Notes: generated from the sequence alone by a model not told the origin. A stretch of DNA of 64,000 nt from Prevotella sp. (GCA_024681875.1 JAILAA010000189.1:1-64000); one strand, 5' to 3'; shown: positions 8,077-17,338, counted from the stretch's first letter. Program-made: numbers and translations.

Positions 8077-9864
8077 ATGTCAGAATTAACAAAGAACGTT
8101 CAGCCGCTCCAGGACTTTAACTGGGACGAGTTTGAAAACGGCACCGTGGCCAACGTCAGCAAGGAAGAACTGGACAAGGCCTACGATGAGACCCTGAACA
8201 AGGTGGCCGACCATCAGGTTGTTGAGGGTAAGGTCATCAGCGTCGACAAGAAAGAGGTCGTCGTGAACATCGGCTACAAGAGCGACGGTATCATCCCCGC
8301 TACCGAGTTCCGCTACAACCCCGACTTGAAAGAGGGCGACGTGGTGGAGGTCTACGTGGAGAGCGCCGAGGACAAGAAGGGCCAGCTGCTGCTCTCGCAC
8401 AAGAAGGCTCGCCTGTCGAAGGCTTGGGACCGTGTCAACGCTGCGCTCGACAACGAGGAAATCGTACAGGGCTTCATCAAGTGCCGCACGAAGGGTGGTA
8501 TGATTGTCGACGTATTCGGCATCGAGGCCTTCCTTCCCGGCTCGCAGATTGACGTTCATCCCATACGCGACTACGACCAGTTCGTGGGCAAGACGATGGA
8601 GTTCAAGATTGTGAAGATCAACCAGGAGTTCCGCAACGTCGTCGTATCGCACAAGGCTCTCATCGAGCAGGAGCTCGAGGCTCAGAAGCAGGAGATCATC
8701 TCCAAGCTGGAGAAGGGCCAGATTCTGGAAGGCACCGTCAAGAACATCACGAGCTACGGCGTGTTCGTCGACCTCGGCGGCGTGGACGGACTGGTGCACA
8801 TCACCGACCTCAGCTGGGGCCGCGTCGACGACCCGAAGAAGGTTGTCGAGCTCGACCAGAAGATCAACGTGGTTATCCTCGACTTCGACGAGGAGAAGAA
8901 GCGCATCGCCCTCGGTCTGAAGCAGCTCACACCGCATCCTTGGGACGCTCTTGATCCTAACCTCAAGGTGGGCGACCACATCAAGGGTAAGGTTGTCGTT
9001 CTTGCCGACTATGGTGCATTCGTTGAAGTTCAGCCCGGCGTTGAGGGCCTTATCCACGTCAGCGAGATGTCGTGGAGCCAGCACCTGCGCAGCGCTCAGG
9101 AGTTCCTGAAGGTGGGCGACGAGGTGGAGGCCGTCATCCTGACCCTCGACCGCGACGAGCGCAAGATGTCGCTTGGCATCAAGCAGCTGAAGGAAGATCC
9201 TTGGGAGACTATCGACGTGAAGTATCCCGTTGGCTCGAAGCACAACGCTAAGGTGCGCAACTTCACCAACTTCGGCGTGTTCGTCGAGCTGGAGGAGGGT
9301 GTCGACGGTCTGATTCACATCAGCGACCTCAGCTGGACGAAGAAGGTGAAGCACCCCTCAGAGTTCACGAAGGTGGGCGAGCCTATCGAAGTTGTCGTGC
9401 TCGACATCGACAAGGAGAATCGTCGTCTCAGCCTTGGCCACAAGCAGCTGGAGGACAATCCTTGGGATGCCTTCGAGGGCAAGTACAGCGTTGGCAGCAT
9501 GCACGAGGGCAAGATTACCGAGATGCTGGAGAAGGGCGCCGTTGTGGCACTCGAGGAGAACGTTGAGGGCTTTGCCACTCCGAAGCACCTGGTGAAGGAA
9601 GACGGCTCGCAGGCTGTTGCCGGTGAGACCCTGCTCTTCAAGGTCATCGAGTTCAACAAGGACAGCAAGCGCATCATCCTCAGCCATAGCCGCACCTTCG
9701 AGGACGAGAAGCGCAAGGAAGAGCGTGCCGCCCGCAAGGCTGCTACTCCCCGCGTGGCAAAGAAGGACGACGCTCCGAAGATTGAGAACGTTGCCGCTTC
9801 TACGTCTCTGGGCGACATCGACGTGCTGGCTCAGCTGAAGGCTCAGATGGAGAAGAGCGAGTAA
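8077..9864 (+). CDS. rpsA: 30S ribosomal protein S1
   Basis: S1 binds mRNA on the small ribosomal subunit. This 595-residue protein has a run of S1 (OB-fold) domains, seen as repeated blocks such as GTVKNITSYGVFVDLGGVDG, GKVVVLADYGAFVEVQPGV and AKVRNFTNFGVFVELEEGV, each followed by LIHISDLSW-like strands. There are six in total, the first and last more divergent. A basic tail (ERAARKAATPRVAKK) follows. I chose the ATG at 8077 (MSELTKNVQPLQDF) because the in-frame ATG at 8032 lies in the structured leader and gives an atypical N-terminus. The gene is monocistronic, with its own promoter and terminator. Confidence 0.96.
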   Translation: MSELTKNVQPLQDFNWDEFENGTVANVSKEELDKAYDETLNKVADHQVVEGKVISVDKKEVVVNIGYKSDGIIPATEFRYNPDLKEGDVVEVYVESAEDKKGQLLLSHKKARLSKAWDRVNAALDNEEIVQGFIKCRTKGGMIVDVFGIEAFLPGSQIDVHPIRDYDQFVGKTMEFKIVKINQEFRNVVVSHKALIEQELEAQKQEIISKLEKGQILEGTVKNITSYGVFVDLGGVDGLVHITDLSWGRVDDPKKVVELDQKINVVILDFDEEKKRIALGLKQLTPHPWDALDPNLKVGDHIKGKVVVLADYGAFVEVQPGVEGLIHVSEMSWSQHLRSAQEFLKVGDEVEAVILTLDRDERKMSLGIKQLKEDPWETIDVKYPVGSKHNAKVRNFTNFGVFVELEEGVDGLIHISDLSWTKKVKHPSEFTKVGEPIEVVVLDIDKENRRLSLGHKQLEDNPWDAFEGKYSVGSMHEGKITEMLEKGAVVALEENVEGFATPKHLVKEDGSQAVAGETLLFKVIEFNKDSKRIILSHSRTFEDEKRKEERAARKAATPRVAKKDDAPKIENVAASTSLGDIDVLAQLKAQMEKSE

Positions 9865-9888
9865 TCGCCTTTGAATAATAACAAACAA

Positions 9889-9924
9889 AAGGCTGCGCAT
9901 CGGTTTCGGTGCACAGCCTTTTTT
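9889..9924 (+). terminator. Rho-independent terminator of rpsA
   Basis: AAGGCTG pairs with CAGCCTT (one mismatch, then GCA/TGC inside), followed by six T residues. Confidence 0.85.
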
Positions 9925-9945
9925 ATATCTTTTACGTCTCTAGCA

Positions 9946-12423
9946 TTATTTCACAGAGGTACGCTTGTCGCGTATAAGCTTTGTCTGGAGAAGCACATCC
10001 TGATAATGCAGCTTTTCGAGGGATGTGAGTTTAGAAGTGAGAGAAGATAGTTGTTGCTGACAATACTCGTCGATGGCATCAAGATGCAGCAACAGATAGA
10101 GAAGCACGTCGCTCTGGTCTACTCGGGCCACAGAGGGGGCCTTGGGGTCGGGATTCAGCAATCTGTCCATCTGTGCCACGTAAGAGCGCTGCAGGTTGCG
10201 GCGCTCTTTCTGCTGCCACTCACTCTGGCCCTCAGGCATCGACCACACCTGGGCGTAGAGGTCGTTGAGATAGTCGCTGACGGGATAGTCGCCGTTGTTA
10301 CACAGCGTGTTCAGGGTATTGGCCGACAACAGGCGCCCTATCAGGTTGTCCTGACGTGAATTCTGCGTATTGGCAGGGTCGATGCCCACCTTGTTGATGA
10401 TGTTTTCTGGATAGAGCCACTCAGGTGCGGTGAAGATGTTACGCCCCAAGTATTCCAACGCCTCTTTCTGCCGTGCAGCGGGCACAAAGGCCAGAGGCTC
10501 CTGATCAGGCATATTGTTGCGATAGCGACCTGCGATGTTCTTCATCACATGGTTTTGGTAGCGGTTGAACTGGTCCTGCACGGCCTTGTACATCTCCTGC
10601 AAGTCATCATATTGGTCGTTGTCCTCATGCGTCCATTGCGGCAGGGCCGTCATCACACGCTTCAGATTCTTGATGCCATACTCCGATGCACGCATTGAGT
10701 TGTCGCCCAAATCCTCAGTCTGCGCACGCGGGTCATCGCCCTGCCCTTCGCCACCGAACCACAGGCGCGGATTCTGGCTCAGCACCTTCGTCGTCTCGGT
10801 CATCAGCTTGTCTTTCTCCTCATACTCGTCCTTGAACTCCGGACGCCACTGATAGCCCCATTTGATGGCCCATTTATCGTAGTCGTTGATGCGGGGGAAG
10901 AGTCCCTTCGGGCTAATCTTGTCCTCAGGCTGCGCTACGTAGTTGAAGCGGGCGTAGTCCATAATGCTGGCAGTATGGCCATGAGCCTCCACCCATTGTT
11001 TGTTGCGAAGGTTCTCGACAGGCGTGGCCGACGAGGCGCCCATATTATGGCGAAGGCCAAGGGAATGGCCCACCTCATGCGACGAGACAAAGCGAATGAG
11101 CTCGCCCATCAGCTTGTCGTCGAACATCATCTTCTGGGCCCTCTTGTCCAGCGGGCCACACTGCACCATATACCACTTCGTCAGCAGGTTCATCACGTTG
11201 TGATACCAACAGATATGAGCTTCGATGATCTCGCCCGAGCGGGGGTCAACGATACGGGGGCCGTAGGCGTTCTCGGTCTCTGAAGGCAGGTAGCGGATGG
11301 CGGAGTAGCGGGCATCGTCGAGGCTGATGCTGCCATCGTCGGGCAGTTCCTTGGCCACGATGGCGTTCTTGAAACCGGCAGCCTCGAAGGCTTCGTTCCA
11401 GTCGTTGACACCCTGAATGAGGTAGGGCACCCACTTCTTCGGCGTGGCGGGGTCGATGTAGTAGACAATCTGCTTCTCGGGCTCCACCAGCTTGCCAGCC
11501 AGGTATTTCTTCTTGTCCTTCGGCACGAGGCGATAGCGTGAGATGAACGACTCATGCTGCGTCTTGTGCTGGTCGTCGCTGAAGAGGGTCATATTGTTCA
11601 CGAAATAGCCAACGCGGTCGTCCCACAGGCGTTTGCGCATCGGCACCTCAGGCAGCAGGACGATGCTGGTGTTGAAGCCCATGGTGAGAGAGCCTGTACG
11701 AGCCGCTGGCGAATTGGTGCCGGAAGAGCCGTAGGTGCGGGTCGTAGCCACCTCAATGTTCTGTGGGAAGACCATCAGGGTGTCGATGTAAGTACGGTCA
11801 GCCTGCAGGCCTCCAACCTTCATCTGCGTCTTCATCGCATTTGAGATAGAGGTGAGGTGGCTATCGGTCTTGAACAACGGCGTCACCTCGATGAGGCTTG
11901 CATCATCGGCCTCATTGCGGCCGATAATCTTATACGACTTCACCATCGGGTCGATAGTGGCGCGATTCAGCGTCAGGGAAATCTGGTCATCAGGATTGCT
12001 GAAGTGGCTCTGCACATATTCACGCATCAGCAACTGGGTGGTGTCGCGCCGCTCGAAATAGACGGTGCAGTGGGTTATCTCCTCACCTGCAAATTGCCCC
12101 AGCCCTTGCGGCACAGACGTGAAACGAGTTACGCAAAGCAACATGCGGCCCATCAGCGAGTCGGGCACCTCGAAATAGTATTTATCCTCGATGTGGCGCA
12201 CCAGGAAGAGACCCTCGGTAGTGACGCCGCCTTTCTTGATCAGTTTCTCATACTCCGTTTCATTTTTCTTCTTCTCAACTTTGGTACTTACTGTATCTGT
12301 GGTAAGCGTGTCGGTCTTCTGCTCTTTCACAGGGATGCTGTCGTTCAGCATGTACTGATTATTCTGAGCTTTTACACATAAGGCCATCAGGCTGGCCACT
12401 GTTAAGATGATCAGGTGTCTCAT
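9946..12423 (-). CDS. Exported zinc-dependent metalloprotease, DUF5117/DUF5118 type
   Basis: This 825-residue secreted protein has a signal peptide (MRHLIILTVASLMALCVKAQ), a charged linker (residues ~25-55), two beta-rich domains of the DUF5118/DUF5117 kind, and a metzincin site: HEVGHSLGLRHNMGAS, the HExxHxxGxxH zinc ligands. A conserved SIMDYARFNYVAQPED follows and supplies the Met-turn. Such proteins are common in Bacteroidetes and are believed to be periplasmic or surface peptidases; substrates are unknown. The gene stands alone, with a good promoter 30-60 bp upstream, and is convergent with rpsA. Full length, no damage seen. Confidence 0.92.
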   Translation of the reverse strand: MRHLIILTVASLMALCVKAQNNQYMLNDSIPVKEQKTDTLTTDTVSTKVEKKKNETEYEKLIKKGGVTTEGLFLVRHIEDKYYFEVPDSLMGRMLLCVTRFTSVPQGLGQFAGEEITHCTVYFERRDTTQLLMREYVQSHFSNPDDQISLTLNRATIDPMVKSYKIIGRNEADDASLIEVTPLFKTDSHLTSISNAMKTQMKVGGLQADRTYIDTLMVFPQNIEVATTRTYGSSGTNSPAARTGSLTMGFNTSIVLLPEVPMRKRLWDDRVGYFVNNMTLFSDDQHKTQHESFISRYRLVPKDKKKYLAGKLVEPEKQIVYYIDPATPKKWVPYLIQGVNDWNEAFEAAGFKNAIVAKELPDDGSISLDDARYSAIRYLPSETENAYGPRIVDPRSGEIIEAHICWYHNVMNLLTKWYMVQCGPLDKRAQKMMFDDKLMGELIRFVSSHEVGHSLGLRHNMGASSATPVENLRNKQWVEAHGHTASIMDYARFNYVAQPEDKISPKGLFPRINDYDKWAIKWGYQWRPEFKDEYEEKDKLMTETTKVLSQNPRLWFGGEGQGDDPRAQTEDLGDNSMRASEYGIKNLKRVMTALPQWTHEDNDQYDDLQEMYKAVQDQFNRYQNHVMKNIAGRYRNNMPDQEPLAFVPAARQKEALEYLGRNIFTAPEWLYPENIINKVGIDPANTQNSRQDNLIGRLLSANTLNTLCNNGDYPVSDYLNDLYAQVWSMPEGQSEWQQKERRNLQRSYVAQMDRLLNPDPKAPSVARVDQSDVLLYLLLHLDAIDEYCQQQLSSLTSKLTSLEKLHYQDVLLQTKLIRDKRTSVK

Positions 12424-12454
12424 AAGTTTTATGTCTCTTAGGTAAATCTGTTTA

Positions 12455-12485
12455 CAAAGGTACGATTTAACGGGTGAAAGACAAA
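12455..12485 (-). promoter_or_regulatory. Promoter of the zinc metalloprotease gene
   Basis: On the minus strand TACCTTTG (12455-12462) is 19 bp from TTTG (12482-12485). Confidence 0.75.
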
Positions 12486-12524
12486 AGAAAATAAGATTTT
12501 ATTATGCTCTTTTCACACTTCTTC

Positions 12525-12549
12525 GTACCTTTGGCTTCGCCGAAGGTAC
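12525..12549. repeat. Hairpin GTACCTTTGGC-TTC-GCCGAAGGTAC, embedding a copy of a promoter box
   Basis: This is an 11-bp stem with one G-T pair. Its left half contains TACCTTTG, and 18 bp including it (CACTTCTTCGTACCTTTG) recur exactly at 12599-12616, the real promoter of the next gene. Confidence 0.6.
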
Positions 12550-12585
12550 TTTCGCTCGGAAATAAAAAGAAAAACGAGATTTCCT

Positions 12586-12616
12586 TTTGTATTTCTCTCA
12601 CTTCTTCGTACCTTTG
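12586..12616 (+). promoter_or_regulatory. Promoter of the DUF1015 gene
   Basis: TTTG (12586-12589), 19 bp spacer, TACCTTTG (12609-12616): an exact Bacteroidetes promoter 30 bp before the ATG. Confidence 0.8.
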
Positions 12617-12645
12617 CAGAAAATAATCATCAAACAAATCTAATT

Positions 12646-13893
12646 ATGGCAACCGTAAAACCTTTCCGTGGCTTAAGACCACCGCGTGATTTAGTAGAAA
12701 AAGTAGAGAGCCGCCCTTATGACGTCCTCGACAGTGAAGAGGCCCGTCAGGAAGCTGGCGACAATGAGATGAGCCTCTATCACATCATCAAGCCCGAGAT
12801 TGATTTCCCCGTGGGAACGTCGGAATATGACCCACGTGTCTATGAGCAGGCAGCCAAGAACTTCCAGAAGTTCCAGGACAAAGGCTGGCTGGTGCAGGAC
12901 GCCCGTGAACATTATTATATCTATGCGCAGACCATGAACGGGAAGACGCAGTACGGCCTCGTTGTGGGCGCCTGGGTTGACGACTACATGGAGGGACGCA
13001 TCAAGAAGCACGAGCTGACGCGCCGCGACAAGGAGGAAGACCGCATGAAGCACGTCCGCGTGAACGACGCCAACATGGAGCCCGTATTCTTCGCCTATCC
13101 CGACAATGCCGTGCTTGACGCACTCATCATGCGCTATGCCAAGACAGAGCCTGAGTATGACTTCATCGCACCCATTGACGGTTTCCGCCACCAGTTCTGG
13201 GTAATTGACAGCGACGAGGACATGCAGACTATTACTGAAGAGTTCGCCAAGATGCCGTCGCTCTATATCGCCGACGGACATCACCGCTCAGCTGCCGCAG
13301 CACTCGTCGGTGCAGAGAAGCAGCGCCTCAATCCCAACCATAAAGGCAAGGAGGAATACAACTACTTCATGGCGGTCTGTTTCCAAGCCTCGCAGCTCAC
13401 CATCCTCGACTACAACCGCGTGGTAAAGGACCTCAACGGCCTTAGCAGCGAGCAGTTCCTCGAAGCTTTGGCTAAGAACTTCACCGTAGAGGACAAGGGT
13501 ACTGACATCTATAAGCCCCAGCAGTTGCATGAGTTCTCGCTCTATCTCGACGAACACTGGTACAGCCTGAAGGCAAAGGAAGGCACCTACGACAACAGCG
13601 ACCCCATCGGCGTGCTCGACGTAGACATCAGCAGCCGCCTCATTCTCGACCAGATTCTCAACATCGGCGACCTGCGCTCATCGAAACGCATCGATTTCGT
13701 GGGCGGTCTGCGCGGCTTAGGTGAGCTGAAGCGTCGTGTGGACAGCGGAGAGATGCGTGCTGCACTCGCTCTCTATCCTGTCTCGATGCAGCAGATTATC
13801 GACATAGCCGACAGCGGCAAGATCATGCCACCGAAGGCCACGTGGTTTGAGCCAAAGCTCCGTTCGGGACTTGTCGTGCACAAACTATCCTAA
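12646..13893 (+). CDS. DUF1015 family protein
   Basis: This 415-residue cytosolic protein is typical of DUF1015 (also called YlbL/SerC-associated family). It starts VKPFRGLRPPRDLVEKV, has the conserved SRPYDVLD-like block, and later the signature YIADGHHRSAAAALVG, a His-rich motif that could bind metal or nucleotide. The C-terminal part contains FVGGLRGLGELKRRVDSGE. In Bacteroidetes this family often lies next to serA and serC, but here no serine gene is adjacent and YigZ follows after 51 bp. The function is not established. Confidence 0.9.
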   Translation: MATVKPFRGLRPPRDLVEKVESRPYDVLDSEEARQEAGDNEMSLYHIIKPEIDFPVGTSEYDPRVYEQAAKNFQKFQDKGWLVQDAREHYYIYAQTMNGKTQYGLVVGAWVDDYMEGRIKKHELTRRDKEEDRMKHVRVNDANMEPVFFAYPDNAVLDALIMRYAKTEPEYDFIAPIDGFRHQFWVIDSDEDMQTITEEFAKMPSLYIADGHHRSAAAALVGAEKQRLNPNHKGKEEYNYFMAVCFQASQLTILDYNRVVKDLNGLSSEQFLEALAKNFTVEDKGTDIYKPQQLHEFSLYLDEHWYSLKAKEGTYDNSDPIGVLDVDISSRLILDQILNIGDLRSSKRIDFVGGLRGLGELKRRVDSGEMRAALALYPVSMQQIIDIADSGKIMPPKATWFEPKLRSGLVVHKLS

Positions 13894-13944
13894 AGTGTCA
13901 TAACGTTATCCCGTTATTCCGTTATTACGAAGAAATCGGAAAGA

Positions 13945-14535
13945 ATGAATGACGAATTCCTGACTATCAGCAGCACCGGCGAGGGATACTACACCGAGAA
14001 ACGCAGTAAGTTCCTGGCTTGGGCGCATCACGTGGAGAGCACAGACGAGATAAAGGCCCTGCTGGCCGACTACCGCAAGCGCTACTACGACGCCCGCCAT
14101 GTGTGCTATGCCTATATGCTGGGGCCTGAGCGTCAGGAATACCGTGCCAACGACGATGGCGAGCCTTCTTCAACTGCCGGCAAGCCCATCCTGGGACAAA
14201 TCAACTCAGCAGAGCTTACTGACGTGCTTGTCGTTGTAGTACGCTACTACGGTGGTGTCAACCTTGGAACAAGCGGTCTTATCGTTGCCTATCGCGAGGC
14301 AGCATCGCTGGCTATTGCAGACGCCAAGAAAGAAACACGTCAGGTGGAGGAGCTCGTCCATTTCGACTTCCCCTACCCTATGATGAACAGCGTGATGCGC
14401 GTAGTGAAAGAGATGCAGCCACGCATTGTCAGTCAGACCTACGACAACACCTGCCGCATCAGTCTCTCTATTCGCCGCAGCCTGGCAGAACAATTGCAGC
14501 AAAGGTTGTCGAAACTATCCTTTGAAGACAATTAA
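13945..14535 (+). CDS. YigZ/IMPACT family protein
   Basis: The protein has 196 residues. The N-terminal UPF0029 (Impact) domain contains SKFLAWAHHVESTDE and the family signature DDGEPSSTAGKPIL at about residues 70-85, then VVRYYGGVNLGTSGLI. A C-terminal ferredoxin-like domain follows (DUF1949-like). Bacterial members are linked to translation and stress only by homology to eukaryotic IMPACT, which restrains Gcn2; the bacterial role is unclear. It follows DUF1015 after 51 bp and precedes an M48 peptidase by 21 bp, so these three may be cotranscribed. Confidence 0.92.
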   Translation: MNDEFLTISSTGEGYYTEKRSKFLAWAHHVESTDEIKALLADYRKRYYDARHVCYAYMLGPERQEYRANDDGEPSSTAGKPILGQINSAELTDVLVVVVRYYGGVNLGTSGLIVAYREAASLAIADAKKETRQVEELVHFDFPYPMMNSVMRVVKEMQPRIVSQTYDNTCRISLSIRRSLAEQLQQRLSKLSFEDN

Positions 14536-14556
14536 CCTTTTAAATCAAATTGAAAT

Positions 14557-15366
14557 ATGAGAAGAGTGAAATTTATCCTAATGTCGCTTGTGGCTGCCCT
14601 CGTCATTGGCTGTGGCACCACGTCGACAGTACCCATCACAGGACGCAAGCAGACGCTGCTGGTGAGCGACGGTGAAATCCTGACGCTGGCCAACAAGCAG
14701 TACAAAGAGTTTATGAGCAAGGCCAAGAAGTCGACCAACGCCAACAACACCGCCATGGTGCAGCGCGTAGGCAAGCGACTGGCCAACGCTGTGACACAAT
14801 ATCTGAACGCCAACGGAATGGCCAACGAAGTGAAGAATTTCTCATGGGAATTCAACCTTGTGGCCGACAGGCAAGTCAACGCATGGTGTATGCCAGGCGG
14901 CAAGATTGTGGTCTACGAGGGCTTGCTGCCTGTCACTCAGGACGAAGGCTCGTTGGCCATCGTCATGGGCCACGAGATAGCCCACGCCGTAGCAAAGCAT
15001 TCAGCCGAACAGATGAGCAACAAGATTAAGCAGCAGTACGGCGCACAGCTGGGTACCACTGTTCTCGGCGCTTTGGGTATGGGTCAGAACACGCAGTCTC
15101 TCGTGCAGACTATTGCCGCACAGGGATTTAACTTTGCCAACCTGAAATACTCACGTAACCACGAGAACGAGGCTGACCACATCGGACTGATTATTACTGC
15201 TATGGCTGGCTATGACCCGCAGGTAGCCCTACCCTTCTGGCAGCGTATGGCTGCATCGTCAACCAATCAGCGGTCGGAGTTCTTCAGCGACCATCCCTCT
15301 GATGCCACACGCATCAATAACATCAGGAAATGGATGCCTGAAGCACTGAGGTATTATAAAAAGTAA
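14557..15366 (+). CDS. M48 family zinc metalloprotease lipoprotein
   Basis: This 269-residue protein begins with a lipoprotein signal ending in the lipobox VIGC. It carries the M48 zinc site MGHEIAHAVAKHSAEQ with the third ligand probably the Glu in NHENEADHIGL, about 60 residues later. A conserved substrate-side block WCMPGGKIVVYEGLLP precedes it. M48 relatives such as BepA/YfgC and LoiP act on outer-membrane proteins in the periplasm; a quality-control role here is inference. It ends just before a strong bidirectional hairpin, and the converging traX lies beyond. Confidence 0.93.
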   Translation: MRRVKFILMSLVAALVIGCGTTSTVPITGRKQTLLVSDGEILTLANKQYKEFMSKAKKSTNANNTAMVQRVGKRLANAVTQYLNANGMANEVKNFSWEFNLVADRQVNAWCMPGGKIVVYEGLLPVTQDEGSLAIVMGHEIAHAVAKHSAEQMSNKIKQQYGAQLGTTVLGALGMGQNTQSLVQTIAAQGFNFANLKYSRNHENEADHIGLIITAMAGYDPQVALPFWQRMAASSTNQRSEFFSDHPSDATRINNIRKWMPEALRYYKK

Positions 15367-15393
15367 CACTTTCCCAGAAATCCCAGAGCCTGG

Positions 15394-15441
15394 AAAAAAA
15401 ATCCCACCGCTTGGGACAAAAGTCCCAGCGCGTGGGATTTT
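15394..15441. terminator. Bidirectional nested terminator between M48 peptidase and traX
   Basis: AAAATCCCAC pairs with GTGGGATTTT on the outside, and TTGGGAC-AAAA-GTCCCA is an inner hairpin. A and T runs on both flanks make it usable on both strands. The motif TCCCA occurs two more times just upstream (15372-15390). Confidence 0.75.
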
Positions 15442-16153
15442 ATATGGTCAGCTGCAGCAGGTAGATAAGGAAAAGATGGACGGGATAGAAGAGGTAGAAG
15501 AGATACTTGCTGACACTCCCCTGTATGAATCCGCGCTGGCCGTTGTACATGTTAATAGGAATAAATGCCGGCGCTACCATCCATCGTCCACCCAGCATAC
15601 ACGAGCCCACGACGGCCTGTAGCAGGGGTCTGTGGCGCAGGGCGTAAAGCATAAGGATGAAGCCGTAGCCGCTGCAGCCATAGTCGGCACGTAGCAGCAC
15701 CGACAGGACCAATAGTGAAAGAAGGGCAAAGACCTGTCGGCGCACGTCATTACGGTAATATTCGATAGCGCAGAGGCCAAGAAAGCCCAGGAAGAGCGTG
15801 AACATCACGTTCTGACTGCCATAATGCCATGTGCCGCTATGCACCAAGTTCCAGGGCACTTCTGACAGGAAAGCGAAGAGCAGCAGGTTGCGGCCGTACT
15901 TCACCCTGTCGCGGGTGTGCAGAAAGCCCTCTACGATGAGGAAAGCAAAGATGGGAAAGGCCATGCGGCCCACAAGGCGAATGAGGAAATAGAGCGTGAC
16001 GTGGTGATGGCCAATAGTGATGAGCGGCTGAAAAAACTGCGGGTTGCAGATGAAGTAGAAGGCACCAAGATGGTCGATAAGCATGGTCAGCATCGCCAGT
16101 ACCTTCAGCCAGCTGCCGCTGAGGACAGCCCATCTGTTTCCTATTGTCTCCAT
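15440..16153 (-). CDS. TraX family membrane protein
   Basis: This is a 237-residue polytopic membrane protein with about 7-8 hydrophobic segments. It opens with SWLKVLAMLTMLIDHLGAFY, the TraX family signature, and has GRMAFPIFAFLIVEGFLHT in the second helix pair. TraX acetylates F-pilin in conjugative plasmids, and chromosomal homologues are probably general acyltransferases or membrane proteins of unknown role. No conjugation gene is nearby, so a pilin role is unlikely. It is 7 bp from the Rid-type gene's stop, suggesting cotranscription with it. Confidence 0.88.
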   Translation of the reverse strand: METIGNRWAVLSGSWLKVLAMLTMLIDHLGAFYFICNPQFFQPLITIGHHHVTLYFLIRLVGRMAFPIFAFLIVEGFLHTRDRVKYGRNLLLFAFLSEVPWNLVHSGTWHYGSQNVMFTLFLGFLGLCAIEYYRNDVRRQVFALLSLLVLSVLLRADYGCSGYGFILMLYALRHRPLLQAVVGSCMLGGRWMVAPAFIPINMYNGQRGFIQGSVSKYLFYLFYPVHLFLIYLLQLTI

Positions 16154-16160
16154 ATTGTTT

Positions 16161-17309
16161 TCAGAAAGCAGGATAACGCTCGTCGTGCTGAGCCTTTACG
16201 GCCATACATTCCATTTCCACAAGCCAGCCTGAACGACAGACAGGAGCATGGACAATGACTACGGGGCGGTTGGGAAAACGCTCTTCGTAGAGACGGCTCA
16301 CCACAGCATAGTCGGCTGGGTCGCGCAAGTAGACGATCATGTGTGCTACGTTGTCGAATGTGCAGCCAGCCTCGTGCAGCAAGGCCTCGACATTCTCCCA
16401 CATGCGGAATGTCTGGTTGACGACATTGCCCACATGAACAATCTGACCTTTATTGTCGATGCTGGCCGTACCGGAAATGAAGACATGACGGCGGTCGCCA
16501 TAGTCCACATAAGTGCCGCGCTCGAAGGACACACCATAGTCGCTGGTACGGTTGAGGTGCGTAGATGCATAGAGGTAATGTATCTGCTCGGGGCTGATGC
16601 CGGCGATGGCATAATTATCCATCTGCGTCAGCACACAAGGGTCTTGTGCACGGCCGCCTATGCCTGTAGAGGCAATGAAATGCGTGTCGTGGGTGAGCCC
16701 CTGGGTGAAGAATACCTGATTGCGGGCACGTACCACGCCGCCATAGTTCAAATCGATGTCGTTGACGAAAAGCCATGTGCGGATGCAGTTGGCAGCCAGT
16801 GTACAGCCTTCCTGTACAAGTTGCATGACATATTCGTTGAAGAGCAGACGTGTCTGGTATTCGGAGTTGGCAGCCAGGTTGTGAGCAGAGGCGTTCCACA
16901 GATGTCGGAACGTGGTGCCGTCAGCAGCAGCCTTCTTCACCTCATAGAGGCCACCATCGGTCAGGCGCGTGGTAACGCCTGTCATCAAATAGGCCCACAA
17001 GGCTATCTTCGTACCATCGAGCGGCCCTTGCTGAATAAGGCTCTTGGCGCAGTCACTGGTGTCAGAGGCCAGTACCATATCGGCCTGATTGGCGGCATCG
17101 CTAAGGAAATAGCGTTTAAAAACGGCTACGGCGCCCATTAGTTTTTCACCGATGAGATGCTGGTAGGCATCGAGAACGGCATCAAGTTGCTCCTGGAATG
17201 GGAGCAATGAATCTTTCACACGCACCATGACGTGATATTCGTTAACGTCACCCTGCTGAAAACTGAAAATCCTTACTTCTGTGTGTTGAAATAAAAGCGT
17301 TTCGTTCAT
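16161..17309 (-). CDS. Rid (YjgF/YER057c) superfamily protein with long N-terminal domain
   Basis: This 382-residue protein has a C-terminal Rid-like domain of about 120 residues, including the core VFISGTASIDNKGQIVHVG and the closing RPVVIVHAPVCRSGWLVEME. The N-terminal ~250 residues are unlike plain RidA (about 130 residues) and recall the two-domain layout of chorismatase-type Rid-fold enzymes, with FTQGLTHDTHFIASTGIGG in between. Whether it is a chorismate lyase, a deaminase or neither is open. The ATG at 17309 (MNETLLF) follows a TACCTTTG box; a longer frame from 17393 would cross that box. It is cotranscribed with traX. Confidence 0.75.
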   Translation of the reverse strand: MNETLLFQHTEVRIFSFQQGDVNEYHVMVRVKDSLLPFQEQLDAVLDAYQHLIGEKLMGAVAVFKRYFLSDAANQADMVLASDTSDCAKSLIQQGPLDGTKIALWAYLMTGVTTRLTDGGLYEVKKAAADGTTFRHLWNASAHNLAANSEYQTRLLFNEYVMQLVQEGCTLAANCIRTWLFVNDIDLNYGGVVRARNQVFFTQGLTHDTHFIASTGIGGRAQDPCVLTQMDNYAIAGISPEQIHYLYASTHLNRTSDYGVSFERGTYVDYGDRRHVFISGTASIDNKGQIVHVGNVVNQTFRMWENVEALLHEAGCTFDNVAHMIVYLRDPADYAVVSRLYEERFPNRPVVIVHAPVCRSGWLVEMECMAVKAQHDERYPAF

Positions 17310-17330
17310 CTTGTTTTTTAAATTTGGCGA

Positions 17331-17338
17331 CAAAGGTA
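17331..17338 (-). promoter_or_regulatory. Promoter -7 box of the Rid-type gene
   Basis: TACCTTTG on the minus strand, 22 bp before the ATG. No clear upstream TTTG box. Confidence 0.6.

Noticed and set aside
8086..9354. Long open frame (422 codons) on the minus strand of rpsA
   Set aside because: It is the antisense shadow of a highly biased ribosomal gene, Val/Leu/His-rich with no domain, and has no promoter of its own.
15440..16153. TraX as evidence for a conjugative element
   Set aside because: No relaxase, coupling protein, tra genes or integrase nearby; chromosomal TraX homologues are common.
16248..17141. Open frame of 297 codons opposite the Rid-type gene
   Set aside because: The Rid-type protein has conserved blocks, while this one has none and no signals upstream.
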